A DNA stretch of 64,000 bases from Sphingomonadaceae bacterium OTU29LAMAA1 (GTDB lineage Bacteria; Pseudomonadota; Alphaproteobacteria; Sphingomonadales; Sphingomonadaceae): assembly GCA_024072375.1 (NCBI GenBank), contig CP099617.1, forward strand, positions 2,584,001 to 2,648,000, given 5' to 3'. Under the pieces are notes generated by a model. It saw only the letters and a program-made list of their open reading frames with translations, searched no databases and was not told the origin of the DNA. A program made the translations under genes and the position numbers. Of the stretch, positions 20,939-32,385 are shown piece by piece; position 1 is the stretch's first letter; each line of letters begins with the position of its first letter.

Positions 20939-21624
20939 GGCCTCTTATCCCCGGCCTCTGCCGCAGGGTCAATCGCCCGTTCGATTGCGAGCGCGCATAA
21001 CGCGGCGTCGGTCGGCACGGCGGCGGCGGCGGCGCCCGCCCAGCCGGTGCCGGCGGCGGCCAGAACCTTGGCACTCAATGCAACGATCCCCGTCGCTTCG
21101 CGCTGCTCGTCGAGCAGGGCGGCGACGCGTTCGGCGGCGCGGACGGAGTGGAGCAGCACGATCCGGCCGCTGACCGCGTCGGCGAACGTGGCGGCGTCGG
21201 CCGCGACATCGGCGCTGGCGTAGACGATCACCGTCGGATGACCGCTGTCGATGTGCTCGCGCCCGGCCAGATGCAGCGGTCGCTCCAGCCCGACGTCACC
21301 CGCCGCCGACAGAGCCTCGACGACACCGCCACTGCCGGTCACCACGACGCTCAGGCCTGCCGCCCGCGCGACGGCGGCGCTTTCCGCCCCCACCGCGATC
21401 ACCGGCAGGCGGGCGAGCGTGGCAAGCCCCGACCCCGCCAGCCGCACCGCATTCGCGCTCGTCACCAGCAGCGCGTCGTATGCGGTCGCATCCGGCACGG
21501 ACCACGCCACCGGTGCGGCCACGAACAACGGCAAGGCGATCACGTCGGCGCCGTCCGATCGCAGCCGTGCGACGGTGCGCGACAGGCCTGGTTCGGGCCG
21601 GACGACCGCGAGGCCCGGCCTCAC
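20935..21624 (-). CDS. hemD: Uroporphyrinogen-III synthase
   Basis: A 229-residue HemD, a poorly conserved family recognised here by fold-type segments ([16 protein letters not shown] at the start, [23 protein letters not shown]) and by position directly after hemC. It closes and rearranges hydroxymethylbilane to uroporphyrinogen III. The start is a GTG at 21624 overlapping the hemC stop (GTGA); a longer frame from 21819 would lie inside hemC. Confidence 0.85.
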   Translation of the reverse strand: MRPGLAVVRPEPGLSRTVARLRSDGADVIALPLFVAAPVAWSVPDATAYDALLVTSANAVRLAGSGLATLARLPVIAVGAESAAVARAAGLSVVVTGSGGVVEALSAAGDVGLERPLHLAGREHIDSGHPTVIVYASADVAADAATFADAVSGRIVLLHSVRAAERVAALLDEQREATGIVALSAKVLAAAGTGWAGAAAAAVPTDAALCALAIERAIDPAAEAGDKRP

Positions 21625-22535
21625 GGCTGGAACAGGCGGCGTACGTCCTCGGGCGCACGGGCGAGCAGATCCGCGGCGAGTTCCGCCGCCACTACGCCAC
21701 CATCGGTGCCCTCGCCCGCCCCCTCGACACACGCACTGCCATCCTCGGCGATCAGCTCGCCGCGCAGCGTCAGCATCTCGCCCGACAGGCCGGCGAGCGC
21801 CGCCACCGGCGAATGGCAATCCGCGCCGAGTGCTGCAAGGAACGCGCGTTCGGCCAGCACGCAGATGCTGGTCGCCGGATCGTCGATCGCCGCGACGACC
21901 CTCGCCGCGCCCTCATCCTCGGTCCGCACTTCGATCCCCACCGCACCCTGCGCCGGCGCGGGCAGCATCGTGTCGGTCGCGATCGCCCGGCCGATACCGT
22001 CGCGGCCCAGCCGGTCGAGCCCGGCCGCCGCCAGCAACGTCGCATCCGCCTCGCCTGCCGCCAGCCTGGCGAGGCGCGTATCGACATTGCCGCGGAACAT
22101 CACGACGTCGAGATCGGGGCGCAGGCGCAGCAATTGCGCCCGCCGCCGCGGCGAACTGGTCCCCACCGTCGCGCCCTCGCGCAATTCGCCGATGCTCTCG
22201 GCACCGATCAGCCGGTCGCGCACATCGGCACGCGGCAGCATCGCGGCGATGCGGATCGCGGCGGGACGGATCGTCTCGACATCCTTCATCGAATGCACCG
22301 CCGCGTCGATCTCGCGGTCGAGCAAGGCGCGATCGAGCTCCTTGGTCCACAGCGCCTTGCCGCCGATCTCGGCGAGCGGGCGGTCCTGTACGCGGTCGCC
22401 GGTGGTGCGGATCACGATCAGCGTCACCTCGTCCTCGCGCCAGCCATGCGCCGCACACAGCGCATCGCGCACCATTCCCGCCTGCGTCAGCGCCAGCGGC
22501 GATCCCCGCGTGCCGAGCCTGAACCTGATCGCCAA
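21621..22535 (-). CDS. hemC: Hydroxymethylbilane synthase
   Basis: A 304-residue porphobilinogen deaminase: [11 protein letters not shown] near the start, KDVETIRP and [11 protein letters not shown] for substrate binding, and the dipyrromethane-cofactor cysteine in [10 protein letters not shown] (about 240). It assembles four porphobilinogens into hydroxymethylbilane. The start is a TTG with AGGAG upstream. It is divergent from tsaD across an 82-base gap in which I see no clear promoter boxes. Confidence 0.95.
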   Translation of the reverse strand: MAIRFRLGTRGSPLALTQAGMVRDALCAAHGWREDEVTLIVIRTTGDRVQDRPLAEIGGKALWTKELDRALLDREIDAAVHSMKDVETIRPAAIRIAAMLPRADVRDRLIGAESIGELREGATVGTSSPRRRAQLLRLRPDLDVVMFRGNVDTRLARLAAGEADATLLAAAGLDRLGRDGIGRAIATDTMLPAPAQGAVGIEVRTEDEGAARVVAAIDDPATSICVLAERAFLAALGADCHSPVAALAGLSGEMLTLRGELIAEDGSACVEGAGEGTDGGVVAAELAADLLARAPEDVRRLFQP

Positions 22536-22617
22536 CCGCCTGCTCCTCTTCGATCCTCGCTCATGCCGAAACCCCTACCCTTCGACAACCTCTGCGCATC
22601 CCGCTAGTGAAGCGCGC

Positions 22618-23646
22618 ATGGCTCCTCGGATCATTCTCGGCCTTGAATCCTCCTGCGACGAAACCGCTGCAGCATTGGTGACCAGCGACCGTCAGGTGCT
22701 CAGCCACCGGCTTGCGGGACAGGAAGCGGAGCATGCCCCGTTCGGCGGCGTCGTCCCGGAAATCGCGGCGCGTGCGCATGTCGAGGCACTCGAACCGCTG
22801 ATCCGCGATGCGCTGGCCGATGCCGGTTTGCGGCTGGATCAGGTCGATGCGATCGCCGCAACCGCCGGCCCGGGCCTGATCGGCGGCGTCATGGTCGGGC
22901 TGGTCACGGGAAAGGCGCTCGCCCATGCGGCCGGCAAGCCGTTGATCGCGGTCAACCATCTGGAGGGTCACGCGCTCAGCCCCCGGTTGTCCGATCCCGA
23001 TCTGCAATTCCCCTATCTGCTGTTGCTCGTGTCCGGCGGCCATTGCCAGCTGCTGCTGGTCGAGGGTGTCGCCCGCTACCGCCGCCTCGCGACGACGATC
23101 GACGATGCCGCGGGCGAGGCGTTCGACAAGACCGCCAAGCTGCTCGGCCTCGGCTTCCCCGGGGGACCCAATGTCGAGAGGGCCGCAGCGCTCGGCCGTC
23201 CGATCGTACCGCTGCCGCGCCCGCTCAAGGGCTCGCCCGAACCGCATTTCTCGTTCGCCGGGCTGAAGAGCGCCGTGTTCCGCGCCGTCGGTCAGCATGC
23301 GCCGGAGGATATCGCCGCCTCGTTCCAGGCCGCGGTCGTCGATTGCCTGATCGACCGCACCAGCCGCGGCATCGCCGGAATAGACGCGACCGCGTTGGTC
23401 GTCGCAGGCGGAGTCGCCGCCAACACCGCGGTGCGCAGTGCGTTGCAGCAGCTCGCCACCGACCATGGCCTGCGCTTCGTCGCGCCGCCCATGTGGCTGT
23501 GTACGGACAATGCCGCGATGATCGCCTGGGCCGGTGCGGAACGCTTCGCCGCCGGGCTCACCGACCCGCTCGACACGCCTGCCCGCGCCCGCTGGCCGCT
23601 CGATCCCAATGCCGAGGCGGTGCGTGGAGCCGGCGTGAAGGCATGA
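22618..23646 (+). CDS. tsaD: tRNA threonylcarbamoyltransferase TsaD
   Basis: A 342-residue Kae1/TsaD protein making t6A37 in ANN-decoding tRNAs together with TsaB, TsaC and TsaE. Metal-binding HxEGH is at His114/His118 (NHLEGHAL), with [10 protein letters not shown] at the start, SGGHCQLL, and [10 protein letters not shown] downstream. The ATG at 22618 gives the family's normal N-terminus; a much longer open frame upstream is a shadow of hemC and hemD. Confidence 0.96.
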   Translation: MAPRIILGLESSCDETAAALVTSDRQVLSHRLAGQEAEHAPFGGVVPEIAARAHVEALEPLIRDALADAGLRLDQVDAIAATAGPGLIGGVMVGLVTGKALAHAAGKPLIAVNHLEGHALSPRLSDPDLQFPYLLLLVSGGHCQLLLVEGVARYRRLATTIDDAAGEAFDKTAKLLGLGFPGGPNVERAAALGRPIVPLPRPLKGSPEPHFSFAGLKSAVFRAVGQHAPEDIAASFQAAVVDCLIDRTSRGIAGIDATALVVAGGVAANTAVRSALQQLATDHGLRFVAPPMWLCTDNAAMIAWAGAERFAAGLTDPLDTPARARWPLDPNAEAVRGAGVKA

Positions 23647-23671
23647 GCCCGACCTTGAGGAGCGTGAAGGC

Positions 23672-24646
23672 ATGAAGATCGGCGTCATCGGCGGCGGTGC
23701 GTGGGGAACGGCGCTGGCACAGGTCGCGGCATATCGCGGCGAACCCGTCACGCTCTGGGCGCGCGAGCCGGAGGTGGTGGAGGGGATCAACACCGCGCAC
23801 GAAAACCGTCTGTTCCTCGCTGGCGTGCCGCTGTCGCCATCGATCCGCGCGACCGGCGATTATGCCGATCTGATTGACAGCGATGCGCTGCTCGTCGTCG
23901 CGCCCGCGCAGCATGTGCGCGCCGTCCTGTCGCAGGTCGATGTCGGCAGGCGCCCGCTGATCCTGTGCGCCAAGGGGATCGAGGCCGGCACCCGCCGCCT
24001 CGTCGGCGAGGTCGCGCGCGAGGTGCATCCGCAGGCGCCGGTCGCCGTCCTGTCCGGCCCCACCTTCGCGCACGAGGTCGCCGCCGGCCTGCCCACGGCG
24101 GTCACGCTTGCCGTTGCGGACGAGGCGCTGGGGCAGGCCCTGTCCGAACGCCTCGCCGCACCGCATTTCCGGCCCTATGCCAGCAACGACGTCGTCGGTG
24201 CGGAAATCGGCGGCGCGGTGAAAAACGTCCTCGCCATCGCCTGCGGCGTCGTCGATGGCGCCGGCCTCGGCCAGAACGCACGCGCCGCGCTGATCGCGCG
24301 CGGTTTCGCCGAGATGACGCGCTTCGGGCTGGCACGGGGCGCCCGTGCCGAAACGCTCGCCGGCCTGTCCGGCCTCGGCGACCTGGTACTGACCTGCAGT
24401 TCGACCAGCAGCCGCAACTTCTCGCTGGGTCTGGGGCTGGGGCAGGGCAGGGCCGCGGCCGATCTGCTCGCCGATCGCCGCACCGTCGCGGAAGGCGCCT
24501 TCACCGCACCCGTCCTGCGCGAGGCGGCCGTGGAGGCCGGCGTGGACATGCCGGTCACCGCCGCCGTCTGCCGTTTGCTTGAAGGCGCGCCGGTCACCGA
24601 TGTCATCGGGACCTTGCTGGCCCGGCCGCTGCGCAAGGAGAGCTGA
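23672..24646 (+). CDS. gpsA: Glycerol-3-phosphate dehydrogenase [NAD(P)+]
   Basis: A 324-residue GpsA reducing dihydroxyacetone phosphate to sn-glycerol-3-phosphate for phospholipid synthesis. NAD-binding GGGAWGTALAQ at the start, CAKGIE, SGPTFAHEVA, catalytic-region GAVKNVLAIACG and GLSGLGDLVLTCSS. The start has GAGGAGCG upstream. It follows tsaD after 25 bases and is probably co-transcribed. Confidence 0.96.
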   Translation: MKIGVIGGGAWGTALAQVAAYRGEPVTLWAREPEVVEGINTAHENRLFLAGVPLSPSIRATGDYADLIDSDALLVVAPAQHVRAVLSQVDVGRRPLILCAKGIEAGTRRLVGEVAREVHPQAPVAVLSGPTFAHEVAAGLPTAVTLAVADEALGQALSERLAAPHFRPYASNDVVGAEIGGAVKNVLAIACGVVDGAGLGQNARAALIARGFAEMTRFGLARGARAETLAGLSGLGDLVLTCSSTSSRNFSLGLGLGQGRAAADLLADRRTVAEGAFTAPVLREAAVEAGVDMPVTAAVCRLLEGAPVTDVIGTLLARPLRKES

Positions 24647-24664
24647 ACGCGCGGCCGATCGAGG

Positions 24665-26518
24665 TCAGCGTAGCGCACGTGTCGCCAGCCCGCCGCAATC
24701 GGCATCGCTGGCGGTCGGTCCCTGCCGGCCGGTGATCGCACGACCGATCGCCTTGAAGATGTTGCCCGCCGACTTCACCTCGGGCGGAACCGTCAGCACC
24801 GGATCGCTCAGCGTCCCGGTCATGAACGCGGACCCCGGCAGACGCAGCAGGCTCTTGCCTTTCGGCGCGCCGGTCAGGCGGAAATCGATCCGCTCGGCCG
24901 GGAAGCTCACCGTTCCCGTACCGCGCAACTGGCTGGATGTGGTGTCGACCACCAGCGGCGATGCAGCACCGCGGCCGTTCTTCACCGCCAATCCGAGTAC
25001 GACGCACCGCAGCCCCGCACGATCGTCACCATCGGCCAGCAACGTGCGCCCGGCATCGAAGCCTAGCGCCGCGGCATAGCGCGCCGGCAACGCGCCATCG
25101 CGGACGACGAAGCCAATCCGGCCTGTCGATTGCCCGATCGCTGCGCGGATCGTCTCGCCACGCCCGGTCAGACGGGCACGTGCCGTCACCTGTCCGGCGA
25201 AGGCGCCGCCGGTGCCGGCCAGCGCCTCGACCCGCGTGCCCGTCAGCCGCAGATCGATCGTCAGCGTCGGTGATGTCGCTCCGTTGCGCTGGTCTACCGT
25301 TGCCACCCCGCCTGCGGTGCCACCGGCAAGGCGGATCGTCAGCGGCTCGACCCGCAACCGCTGACGATCGAGCACGAGCACACCCTGTACGCCGGTTACC
25401 GATGTGCTGCCGCCACGGCTGAACACCCGCGCTACCTTCACCGCGATACGGCCATCGGTGGTATCGATGTTCGACAGGTCGATCCGCGTGTTGGGCACCA
25501 CCCGCGGCCCGATCGCGCGTTCCAGCGCCGCACCTTTGGCCAGCCCCTCGTCCGACGACAGATCGTCGAAATCGAATCGCTGCGACGACACCGCGCCATC
25601 TAGTCGGGTGCGACCGTCCCGCTTGTCCACGGTGACGTGACCCGACACGTCGGACTTGCCGATCATTCCCTTCAGGTCGGTGACGACCCATTTCGGCGCG
25701 TCATGGCGAACATGGGCGGTCAACGCGACGGGCTGGGTGCCGAACAGCCCCGCCTCAATGACCGCATCGATCAGCCGCAGGTCGGCGGCACGGGCCTCTA
25801 CGTCCAGCGTCATCGCATCGGTGTCGAGCGGTCTGTCCATCCGCCCGGTCGCGCGCATCCGCAGCGCCGCACCGTCGATCGCGGCGCGGAAGGGCCATGG
25901 TCCCGGCGTCGGCTGTGCCACCGATGCACCGGCGAGTGCGATCCGGACCGGCGTGCCGCGGATCGACCCCGTGCCGGTTGCCCTCAGCCCCTGCGCATCG
26001 GATGTCACCGCCATCACCGCGTTCCGCCCACGCCGGGCGTCGCGATAGCGAATCACGCTGTCACGGATGACCAGCCCTTTCAGGTCGTTGGACGACCCGC
26101 CGCTTTCCGGCTCGCCCGGCCGCGCCCAGTTGGTGCGCCCGCTCGCATCGCGCACCAGCGCCAGTTGCAGTCCGTCCGCCTCGATATCGCGCGGCTTGAA
26201 TGTGCCCGTCAGCAGCGGCCACACCGGAAAGCTCACCCGCGCTTCACGCAGCCGCAGGAAATCGCCGCTGCCTGCCCAGTCCGCTTGCGGGATCGTCACA
26301 CCCTTCACCGCGATCGTCGGCGTAAACCCGAATACGCCGATCCGCTTCATACTGGCGATCGTCACCGGCCGCCCGAACCGCTTGCTCAGCCGATCGGCGA
26401 CGATGTCCTTCAATATTCCGAACGGAAACGCCGCGATCGCCAGCAGCACGATCAGCGGAACGCCTGCCGCTAGGGACAGCAGGAAGATGCGCCTGCTGAC
26501 GCGCGGCCGGAATGTCAT
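24665..26518 (-). CDS. AsmA family protein
   Basis: A 617-residue envelope protein with one N-terminal membrane segment (about 12-32, IFLLSLAAGVPLIVLLAIAAFPF) and a long beta-rich body typical of AsmA proteins, with an AsmA_2-like C-terminal part (IGRIGFVVRDGALP, PLVVDTTSSQLRGTGTVSFP). AsmA proteins are linked to lipid transfer between membranes and outer-membrane assembly. It converges on gpsA with an 18-base gap. Confidence 0.85.
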   Translation of the reverse strand: MTFRPRVSRRIFLLSLAAGVPLIVLLAIAAFPFGILKDIVADRLSKRFGRPVTIASMKRIGVFGFTPTIAVKGVTIPQADWAGSGDFLRLREARVSFPVWPLLTGTFKPRDIEADGLQLALVRDASGRTNWARPGEPESGGSSNDLKGLVIRDSVIRYRDARRGRNAVMAVTSDAQGLRATGTGSIRGTPVRIALAGASVAQPTPGPWPFRAAIDGAALRMRATGRMDRPLDTDAMTLDVEARAADLRLIDAVIEAGLFGTQPVALTAHVRHDAPKWVVTDLKGMIGKSDVSGHVTVDKRDGRTRLDGAVSSQRFDFDDLSSDEGLAKGAALERAIGPRVVPNTRIDLSNIDTTDGRIAVKVARVFSRGGSTSVTGVQGVLVLDRQRLRVEPLTIRLAGGTAGGVATVDQRNGATSPTLTIDLRLTGTRVEALAGTGGAFAGQVTARARLTGRGETIRAAIGQSTGRIGFVVRDGALPARYAAALGFDAGRTLLADGDDRAGLRCVVLGLAVKNGRGAASPLVVDTTSSQLRGTGTVSFPAERIDFRLTGAPKGKSLLRLPGSAFMTGTLSDPVLTVPPEVKSAGNIFKAIGRAITGRQGPTASDADCGGLATRALR

Positions 26519-26558
26519 CGCCGCTCGACGCGCATGCTCCCGTTTCGTTCCGGAACGG

Positions 26559-26720
26559 TCAGAAATCGACGGCGATGCCCTTCAACTCCCAGTCGCCATA
26601 GCGCGTCGGGTCGAGGCCCAGCGGGTCCTCCTGTTGCGAGATCGTATCGTCCGGCACCGGCACCGGCGGGCTTTCGGTCAGATAGGCGGGCGGCTTCACA
26701 TGTGCGGGACGTTGGCCCAT
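26559..26720 (-). CDS. DUF1674 protein (SDHAF4-like)
   Basis: A 53-residue protein ending in the DUF1674 mark DPTRYGDWELKGIAVDF, in which the D-P-T-R-[YF]-G-D-W-E..G..DF pattern is nearly invariant. Mitochondrial relatives (SDHAF4) help assemble succinate dehydrogenase; the bacterial role is less certain. The ATG at 26720 has GGAGAG upstream. A frame continuing to 28091 is a shadow of the opposite methyltransferase gene. Confidence 0.85.
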   Translation of the reverse strand: MGQRPAHVKPPAYLTESPPVPVPDDTISQQEDPLGLDPTRYGDWELKGIAVDF

Positions 26721-26780
26721 CGCGTCTCTCCGGTCTAAGGGGAGACGATCATATCGTCCTCCACTGCAGGTTAGACAAGT

Positions 26781-28079
26781 TTGGCCCGTTCCCCCTCCCG
26801 TTCCGATCCCGATTCGCCAGATGCTCTCGGCACCCCGTCGCGTCGCGCCGCGCTGCGCCTGCTCGACGCCGTCCTTCGCCGTGGCGAGCCGCTGGAACAG
26901 GCGTTGGTCGCCGCCACCCGCCACGTCTACGGCCCCGACCGCGGCCTCGCGCATGCGATCGCGGCGGAGGTGCTGCGACGGCTGCCGGATCTCGACGCGC
27001 TGATCGATTCGGTCACCGAACGGCCGCTGCCCGACGATGCCAAGGCGCGGATGGCGCTGCGCATCGCGCTGGTGCAGGCGCTGGTGCTCGGCACCCCGCA
27101 CCATGCCGCGATCGCCACGGTGCTGCCGCTGGTAGAGGGTGGCCCGCGCAAGCTGGTGCATGGCGTCTTCGGCGCGATCACCCGTTCGGGCGTGCTGCTG
27201 CCCGAACTTCCCGCCTTGCCGCCGAAGGTCGAGACCCGGTGGGAGGCCATCTGGGGTGCCGACATGGCAGAGGGTGCGCGCCTTGCCATCGCCGCGCCGC
27301 CGCCGCTCGACCTGACGCTCGCCGATCCGGGCGAGACGGACCATTGGGTCGCGGAACTCGGCGGCACCAGCCTGATGCCCGGCCATGTCCGCATCGTCGA
27401 CGCCGCGCCCGTCACCGAACTGCCCGGCTTCGCCGAGGGGCGCTGGTGGGTGCAGGATATCGCCGCATCGATCCCTGCACGCCTGCTCGCCGACCGGGCT
27501 TCCGGCACGGCGATCGACCTGTGCGCCGCGCCCGGCGGCAAGACGCTGCAACTCTCCGCCGCGGGGCTGACCGTCGCGGCGATCGACGTTTCCAGCGCGC
27601 GCATCAAGCGGCTGCGCGAAAACCTGTTCCGCACCCGGCTCAAGGCGGAGGTGATCGCCGCCGATGTGCTGAAATGGGCGCCTGCCGAGCCGGCGGACGC
27701 GCTCCTGATCGACGCGCCGTGCAGCGCCACCGGCATCTTCCGCCGCCATCCCGACGTGCTTCACCGCGTCCACCCGGCGATCATCGAAGAGATGGCGCTG
27801 TTGCAGGCGCGGCTGTTCGCCCGCGCCGCCGACTGGGTGAAGCCGGGCGGCACGCTGGTGTTCGCGACGTGCAGCCTCGAACCGCAGGAGGGCGAAGCGC
27901 AGCTGTCGCGGTTCCTGTCGGATCGCAAGGATTACGCGATCGATGCGCCCGACGCGGCGCTGCTGCCGCCGGGTGTGCCCGTCCATGCCGACGGCTACGT
28001 CCGCACACTGCCCGGCATGCTTGCCGATCAAGGCGGCTGCGACGGCTTCTTCATCGCCCGGCTGCGGCGCACCGGCTGA
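26781..28079 (+). CDS. RsmB-like rRNA m5C methyltransferase
   Basis: A 432-residue protein with an N-terminal NusB-like RNA-binding domain (about 20-145) and a C-terminal SAM-dependent RsmB/NOP2/Sun domain. Motif I is DLCAAPGGKT (246-255), motif IV DAPCS with Cys314 and motif VI ATCSLEP with Cys364, the two catalytic cysteines. It probably methylates a cytosine of 16S rRNA (position 967 in E. coli). The start reads TTG at 26781 with a weak ribosome site; the exact start is uncertain. Confidence 0.9.
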   Translation: MARSPSRSDPDSPDALGTPSRRAALRLLDAVLRRGEPLEQALVAATRHVYGPDRGLAHAIAAEVLRRLPDLDALIDSVTERPLPDDAKARMALRIALVQALVLGTPHHAAIATVLPLVEGGPRKLVHGVFGAITRSGVLLPELPALPPKVETRWEAIWGADMAEGARLAIAAPPPLDLTLADPGETDHWVAELGGTSLMPGHVRIVDAAPVTELPGFAEGRWWVQDIAASIPARLLADRASGTAIDLCAAPGGKTLQLSAAGLTVAAIDVSSARIKRLRENLFRTRLKAEVIAADVLKWAPAEPADALLIDAPCSATGIFRRHPDVLHRVHPAIIEEMALLQARLFARAADWVKPGGTLVFATCSLEPQEGEAQLSRFLSDRKDYAIDAPDAALLPPGVPVHADGYVRTLPGMLADQGGCDGFFIARLRRTG

Positions 28080-28126
28080 CGTCAAGCGCATTGTAATAGA
28101 GACATACGCGGTTACAGAGACCGGTC

Positions 28127-28795
28127 ATGCAGCCGGTCCGTATCGCCCCGTCCATTCTCTCCGCGGATTTCGCCAAACTGGGCGAGGAAGTGCGTGCCAT
28201 CGACGCCGCGGGAGCGGACTGGATTCACATCGATGTGATGGACGGCCATTTCGTCCCCAACATCACGATCGGGCCGGCCGTGGTGAAGGCGCTGCGCCCG
28301 CATACGGCCAAGCCGTTCGACGTCCATCTGATGATCTCGCCGGTCGACCTCTACCTCGACGCCTTCGCCGAAGCGGGCGCGGATTGCATCACCGTGCATC
28401 CGGAGGCGGGGCCGCACATCCACCGGACGATCCAGCACATCAAGGGACTGGGCAAGCGCGCCGGCGTCGTGCTCAACCCCGGCACGCCGGCCAAGATGCT
28501 CGATTACCTGATCGACATGGTCGACCTGGTGCTGGTGATGAGCGTCAATCCCGGGTTCGGCGGGCAGAGCTTCATCGACAGCCAGCTCAAGAAGATCGCC
28601 GCGATCCGCAAGATGATCGATGCCTCCGGCCGCGCGATCGATCTGGAGGTCGATGGCGGCGTCGATGCCGTACACGCCGCGCGCTGTATCGCCGCCGGTG
28701 CGGATGCGCTCGTCGCCGGCACCGCGGCTTTCCGGGGCGGACCGGACGCCTATGCCGCCAATATCGCCGCCCTTCGCGGACTGCCGGCTGCCTGA
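28127..28795 (+). CDS. rpe: Ribulose-phosphate 3-epimerase
   Basis: A 222-residue Rpe, interconverting ribulose 5-phosphate and xylulose 5-phosphate. Family motifs in order: [25 protein letters not shown] (metal His and Asp), [14 protein letters not shown] and LEVDGGV. Full length. Its TGA overlaps the ATG of the heparinase-like gene by one base. Confidence 0.97.
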   Translation: MQPVRIAPSILSADFAKLGEEVRAIDAAGADWIHIDVMDGHFVPNITIGPAVVKALRPHTAKPFDVHLMISPVDLYLDAFAEAGADCITVHPEAGPHIHRTIQHIKGLGKRAGVVLNPGTPAKMLDYLIDMVDLVLVMSVNPGFGGQSFIDSQLKKIAAIRKMIDASGRAIDLEVDGGVDAVHAARCIAAGADALVAGTAAFRGGPDAYAANIAALRGLPAA

Positions 28796-30528
28796 TGAAC
28801 GACATGTCGCCCGATCAGCAGCCCGACGGTATTGAGGAGGGCAAGCGCCTGATGCGCGTCGGCGGCGACAAGGGGCTGAGCCTTGCCGAGCGCCTGTCCG
28901 AACGATTTCACAAGCTGACGTGGCGCACCCCCATTCACACGATGCGCCTCAACGGCCGCCACCCGTTGAAGCTGATCGCGGTGCCGGACGATCCGGTCAT
29001 CGGCGATGTCCAGCGTGGGCGCGCCTTGTTGAAGGGCGAACTCAGCTTCCGCGGCGAAACCCATCCGGTCGACACGCTGGCCTTCAAGCGGGGTGAATGG
29101 GGCAAGCCGTTCGCCGAATACGTCCACAGCTTCGCATGGCTGCGCGACCTGTCCACCGTGGCGACACGGGCACAGGGTGCGCCGGTCGCCGAAAAGCTGA
29201 TGGCGCGCTGGCTCGACGATTATGCCGAAAAGGTCGACGCGCTGGCGTGGCGGACCGACCTGTGGGGCCGCCGCCTGCTCTACTGGACCGCGCATGCGCC
29301 GCTGATCCTGTCGTCGACCGACCTCGTCTACCGCTCCAGTGTGCTCAATACGCTCGCCCGCGGCGCGCGGCACCTCGATCGCGGCGCCGACAAGTCGGCA
29401 CCCGGCGCGCAGCGGATCGCATCGTGGTGCGGTGTGGTCGCGGCGGGGTTGCTGATCCCCGGCGGCGATCCACGACGCAGCTTCGGCGAGGCGGGGCTGG
29501 CCCGGGCACTGGCATCCGGCCTCAGCGAAGATGGCGGTTCGGTCTCGCGCAGCCCGGCGATGCTGCTCGATACGATCATGCTGCTGGCGATGCTGCGCGA
29601 AACGTATGCCGCCCGGCGTGAGGATTTGCCCGCCTTCGCCCAGAGCGCGCTGGCTCGCGCCGTCCCCGCGCTGCTCGGCACGATGCACGGCGACCGCATG
29701 CTGTCGAGCTGGCAGGGCGGCGGACCCGCCACGCCGGATGCGATCGCCGCGGTGATCGAGGCGAGCAGCATCCGCACCCGTCCGCTGCGACAGGCGCGCG
29801 ACTGGGGCTATCAGCGCCTCGCCGCCGGCGCCGCGGTTCTGATCGTCGACGCCGCCCCGCCGCCGATCGCCAAGCTGGTCGAGGGCGGCTGCGCGTCGAC
29901 GCTCGCGTTCGAGTTTTCCGATGGCGATGCGCGGCTGATCGTCAATTGCGGCGGCGCGCGCGCGGCGGTGGCGCAATTACCCGCCACCTTCGCCGAAGGG
30001 CTGCGCACCACCGCGGCGCATTCGACACTGGTCGTGGGCGACTCCAACTCGACCGCGATCCACGCCGACGGCACGCTCGGCCGCGGCGTCGCCGAGGTCG
30101 AACTGTCGCGGCAGGAATCGGACGTCGCCAGCCGGATCGAGGCGAGCCACGACGGCTACGTCCGCCGCTGGGGTTTCGTCCACCGGCGGCAGTTGATGTT
30201 GACCGGCGACGGCAAGGAATTGCGCGGCGAGGATGCGCTGTTGCCACAGGGTCGGCGGCGCAAGGTCGGCGTCGTTCCGTTCGCGGTCCGCTTCCACCTC
30301 GGCGAGGGAGTACAGGCGTCGCCCACTGCCGACGGCCTCGCCGCACTGCTCCGCCTGCCCGGTGGAGCGCTCTGGCAGTTCCGCTGCCGCGGCGGCGCGC
30401 TGACGATCGAGGATTCGCTCTGGATCGACGGCGAAGGCCGCCCGATCGCCACGCAACAGCTCGTCGTCGGTGGCGAAGCGCCCGCGGGCGGCGCCAACGT
30501 CAGCTGGGCATTGAAGCGCGCGCTCTAG
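28795..30528 (+). CDS. Heparinase II/III family protein
   Basis: A 577-residue protein of the heparinase II/III family: an N-terminal (alpha/alpha) helical domain (about 90-360, WLRDLS, NHLL-type segment replaced by [15 protein letters not shown]) and a C-terminal beta domain with [13 protein letters not shown]. Family members are polysaccharide lyases; in sphingomonads this gene sits conserved between rpe and purH with no known substrate. No signal peptide is visible, which is unusual for an extracellular lyase. The start overlaps the rpe stop (TGATG) and is translationally coupled. Confidence 0.85.
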   Translation: MNDMSPDQQPDGIEEGKRLMRVGGDKGLSLAERLSERFHKLTWRTPIHTMRLNGRHPLKLIAVPDDPVIGDVQRGRALLKGELSFRGETHPVDTLAFKRGEWGKPFAEYVHSFAWLRDLSTVATRAQGAPVAEKLMARWLDDYAEKVDALAWRTDLWGRRLLYWTAHAPLILSSTDLVYRSSVLNTLARGARHLDRGADKSAPGAQRIASWCGVVAAGLLIPGGDPRRSFGEAGLARALASGLSEDGGSVSRSPAMLLDTIMLLAMLRETYAARREDLPAFAQSALARAVPALLGTMHGDRMLSSWQGGGPATPDAIAAVIEASSIRTRPLRQARDWGYQRLAAGAAVLIVDAAPPPIAKLVEGGCASTLAFEFSDGDARLIVNCGGARAAVAQLPATFAEGLRTTAAHSTLVVGDSNSTAIHADGTLGRGVAEVELSRQESDVASRIEASHDGYVRRWGFVHRRQLMLTGDGKELRGEDALLPQGRRRKVGVVPFAVRFHLGEGVQASPTADGLAALLRLPGGALWQFRCRGGALTIEDSLWIDGEGRPIATQQLVVGGEAPAGGANVSWALKRAL

Positions 30529-30617
30529 ATCCCCCTGCGCCGGGAAGGATTGCCGTGTTCCCTCGCACGGCATCCCCCGCTAGGGGACGCGCGCGAACGC
30601 CCGAAGGAATAATCCCC

Positions 30618-32180
30618 ATGTCGACGATCACCATCCGCCGTGCTCTCCTGTCCGTGTCCGACAAGACCGGGGTGGTCGATCTTGCCCGTGCGCTCGCCGC
30701 CAAGGGCGTGGAGCTGGTGTCCACCGGCGGGACCGCCAAGGCGCTGCGCGACGCCGGCCTGGAAGTGCGCGACGTGTCGGACCTCACCGGCTTTCCGGAG
30801 ATGATGGACGGCCGCGTGAAGACGCTGCACCCGATGGTCCACGGCGGGCTGCTCGCGGTGCGCGACGATCCCGAACATGCCGCCGCGATGACCGAACACG
30901 GTATCGGCGCGATCGACCTGGTGGTGGTCAACCTCTACCCGTTCGAGGCTACCGTGGCGCGCGGCGCGGATCGCGACACGGTGATCGAGAATATCGACAT
31001 CGGCGGCCCCAGCATGGTGCGCTCGGCGGCCAAGAACCATGCGTACGTGGCGATCGTCACCGACCCCGGCGATTATGCGATCGTTGCGGCGGGCGAGACG
31101 ACGCTCGACCAGCGCAAGCTGTTCGCCGCCAAGGCCTTCGCCGCCACCGCCAGCTACGACGGCGCGATCGCCCGCTGGTTCGGCACCGTCGATCAGGCGG
31201 AGGCGTTCCCCGCTGTGCTGCCAGTGACGATGACCCGCGCCGCATCGCTTCGCTACGGCGAGAACCCGCACCAGTCCGCCGCCTTCTACACCGCCAACGA
31301 CGGCGTCCGCGGCATCGGTCAGGCGCGACAGGTGCAGGGCAAGGCGCTCTCGTACAACAACCTGAACGACGCCGATGCCGCGCTGGAGCTGATCGCCGAG
31401 TTCCGCGATGCGGAGCCGACCTGCGTCATCGTCAAGCACGCCAACCCCTGCGGCGTCGCCACCGCCGCCACGCTCGAACAGGCCTATGCCGAGGCGTTCG
31501 CCTGCGACACCGTGTCGGCGTTCGGCGGCATCATCGCGGTCAACCGCCCGCTCGACGCGGCGACGGCCAAGGCAATCACCGGCATCTTCACCGAGGTCGT
31601 CGTCGCCCCCGACGCCGACGCCGACGCGCTGGCGCTGTTCGCCGCGAAGAAGAATTTGCGCCTGCTGCTGACCGGCGACCTACCCTATGCCGCGCGCGCG
31701 GGCCTGTTCGCCAAGTCGATCGCCGGCGGCTGGTTGGTGCAGGATCGTGACGCCGGCACGCCGGGCGAGCTGACGGTGGTGACCAAGCGCGCGCCGACGG
31801 AGCAGGAGCTGGCCGACTGCCGCTTCGCCTGGACGATCGCCAAGCACGTCAAGTCGAACGCGATCGTCTATGCCAAGGATGGTGCGACCGCAGGCGTCGG
31901 CGCGGGCCAGATGAACCGCCTCGAATCCGCGCGCATCGCCGCGTGGAAGGCGAAGGACGCTGCTGACAAGGCGGGCTGGGACACGCCGCGGACGATCGGC
32001 TCGGCGGTGGCATCGGACGCCTTCTTCCCCTTCGCCGACGGCCTGCTCGCCGCAGTCGAGGCGGGGGCGACGGCGGTCATCCAGCCCGGCGGTTCGATCC
32101 GTGACGAGGAGGTCATCGCGGCGGCGGATGCAGCGGGTCTGGCGATGGTCTTCACCGGCATGCGCCACTTCCGCCACTGA
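30618..32180 (+). CDS. purH: Bifunctional AICAR transformylase/IMP cyclohydrolase
   Basis: A 520-residue PurH carrying out the last two steps of IMP synthesis. N-terminal IMP cyclohydrolase with [10 protein letters not shown] and [14 protein letters not shown]-terminal AICAR transformylase with [10 protein letters not shown] and the catalytic VKHANPCG. Full length; C-terminus [17 protein letters not shown] is canonical. Confidence 0.97.
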   Translation: MSTITIRRALLSVSDKTGVVDLARALAAKGVELVSTGGTAKALRDAGLEVRDVSDLTGFPEMMDGRVKTLHPMVHGGLLAVRDDPEHAAAMTEHGIGAIDLVVVNLYPFEATVARGADRDTVIENIDIGGPSMVRSAAKNHAYVAIVTDPGDYAIVAAGETTLDQRKLFAAKAFAATASYDGAIARWFGTVDQAEAFPAVLPVTMTRAASLRYGENPHQSAAFYTANDGVRGIGQARQVQGKALSYNNLNDADAALELIAEFRDAEPTCVIVKHANPCGVATAATLEQAYAEAFACDTVSAFGGIIAVNRPLDAATAKAITGIFTEVVVAPDADADALALFAAKKNLRLLLTGDLPYAARAGLFAKSIAGGWLVQDRDAGTPGELTVVTKRAPTEQELADCRFAWTIAKHVKSNAIVYAKDGATAGVGAGQMNRLESARIAAWKAKDAADKAGWDTPRTIGSAVASDAFFPFADGLLAAVEAGATAVIQPGGSIRDEEVIAAADAAGLAMVFTGMRHFRH

Positions 32181-32225
32181 TGGCCTTGGCGGCGGCGGGT
32201 CTCGACGCCACGGAGTTCATCCGGC

Positions 32226-32343
32226 ACCTCCCCCTCCGTCGCCACCAACGCGGCGCCACCTTCCCCCTCGAGGGGAGGATTTCTTTTCATTCCTCCCCCG
32301 CAAGGGGGAGGTGGCAGCGCGCAGCGCTGACGGAGGGGGAGGT
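32226..32343. repeat. Nested GC-rich hairpins after purH
   Basis: Outer perfect 15-base inverted repeat ACCTCCCCCTCCGTC (32226-32240) and its complement (32329-32343) enclose a second hairpin, CCTCCCCC-GCAA-GGGGGAGG (32292-32311). The same inner hairpin recurs at 39961 and, with GCGA loop, at 40119. It lies between the convergent purH and flippase genes. Confidence 0.7.
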
Positions 32344-32385
32344 AAGCGACGGACCCGGTCGATCGCACCCCCACCCCCAGGCGGA

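Noticed and set aside
21148..22617. Upstream extension of the tsaD frame
   Set aside because: It crosses hemC and hemD antisense; TsaD proteins begin at the [12 protein letters not shown] segment.
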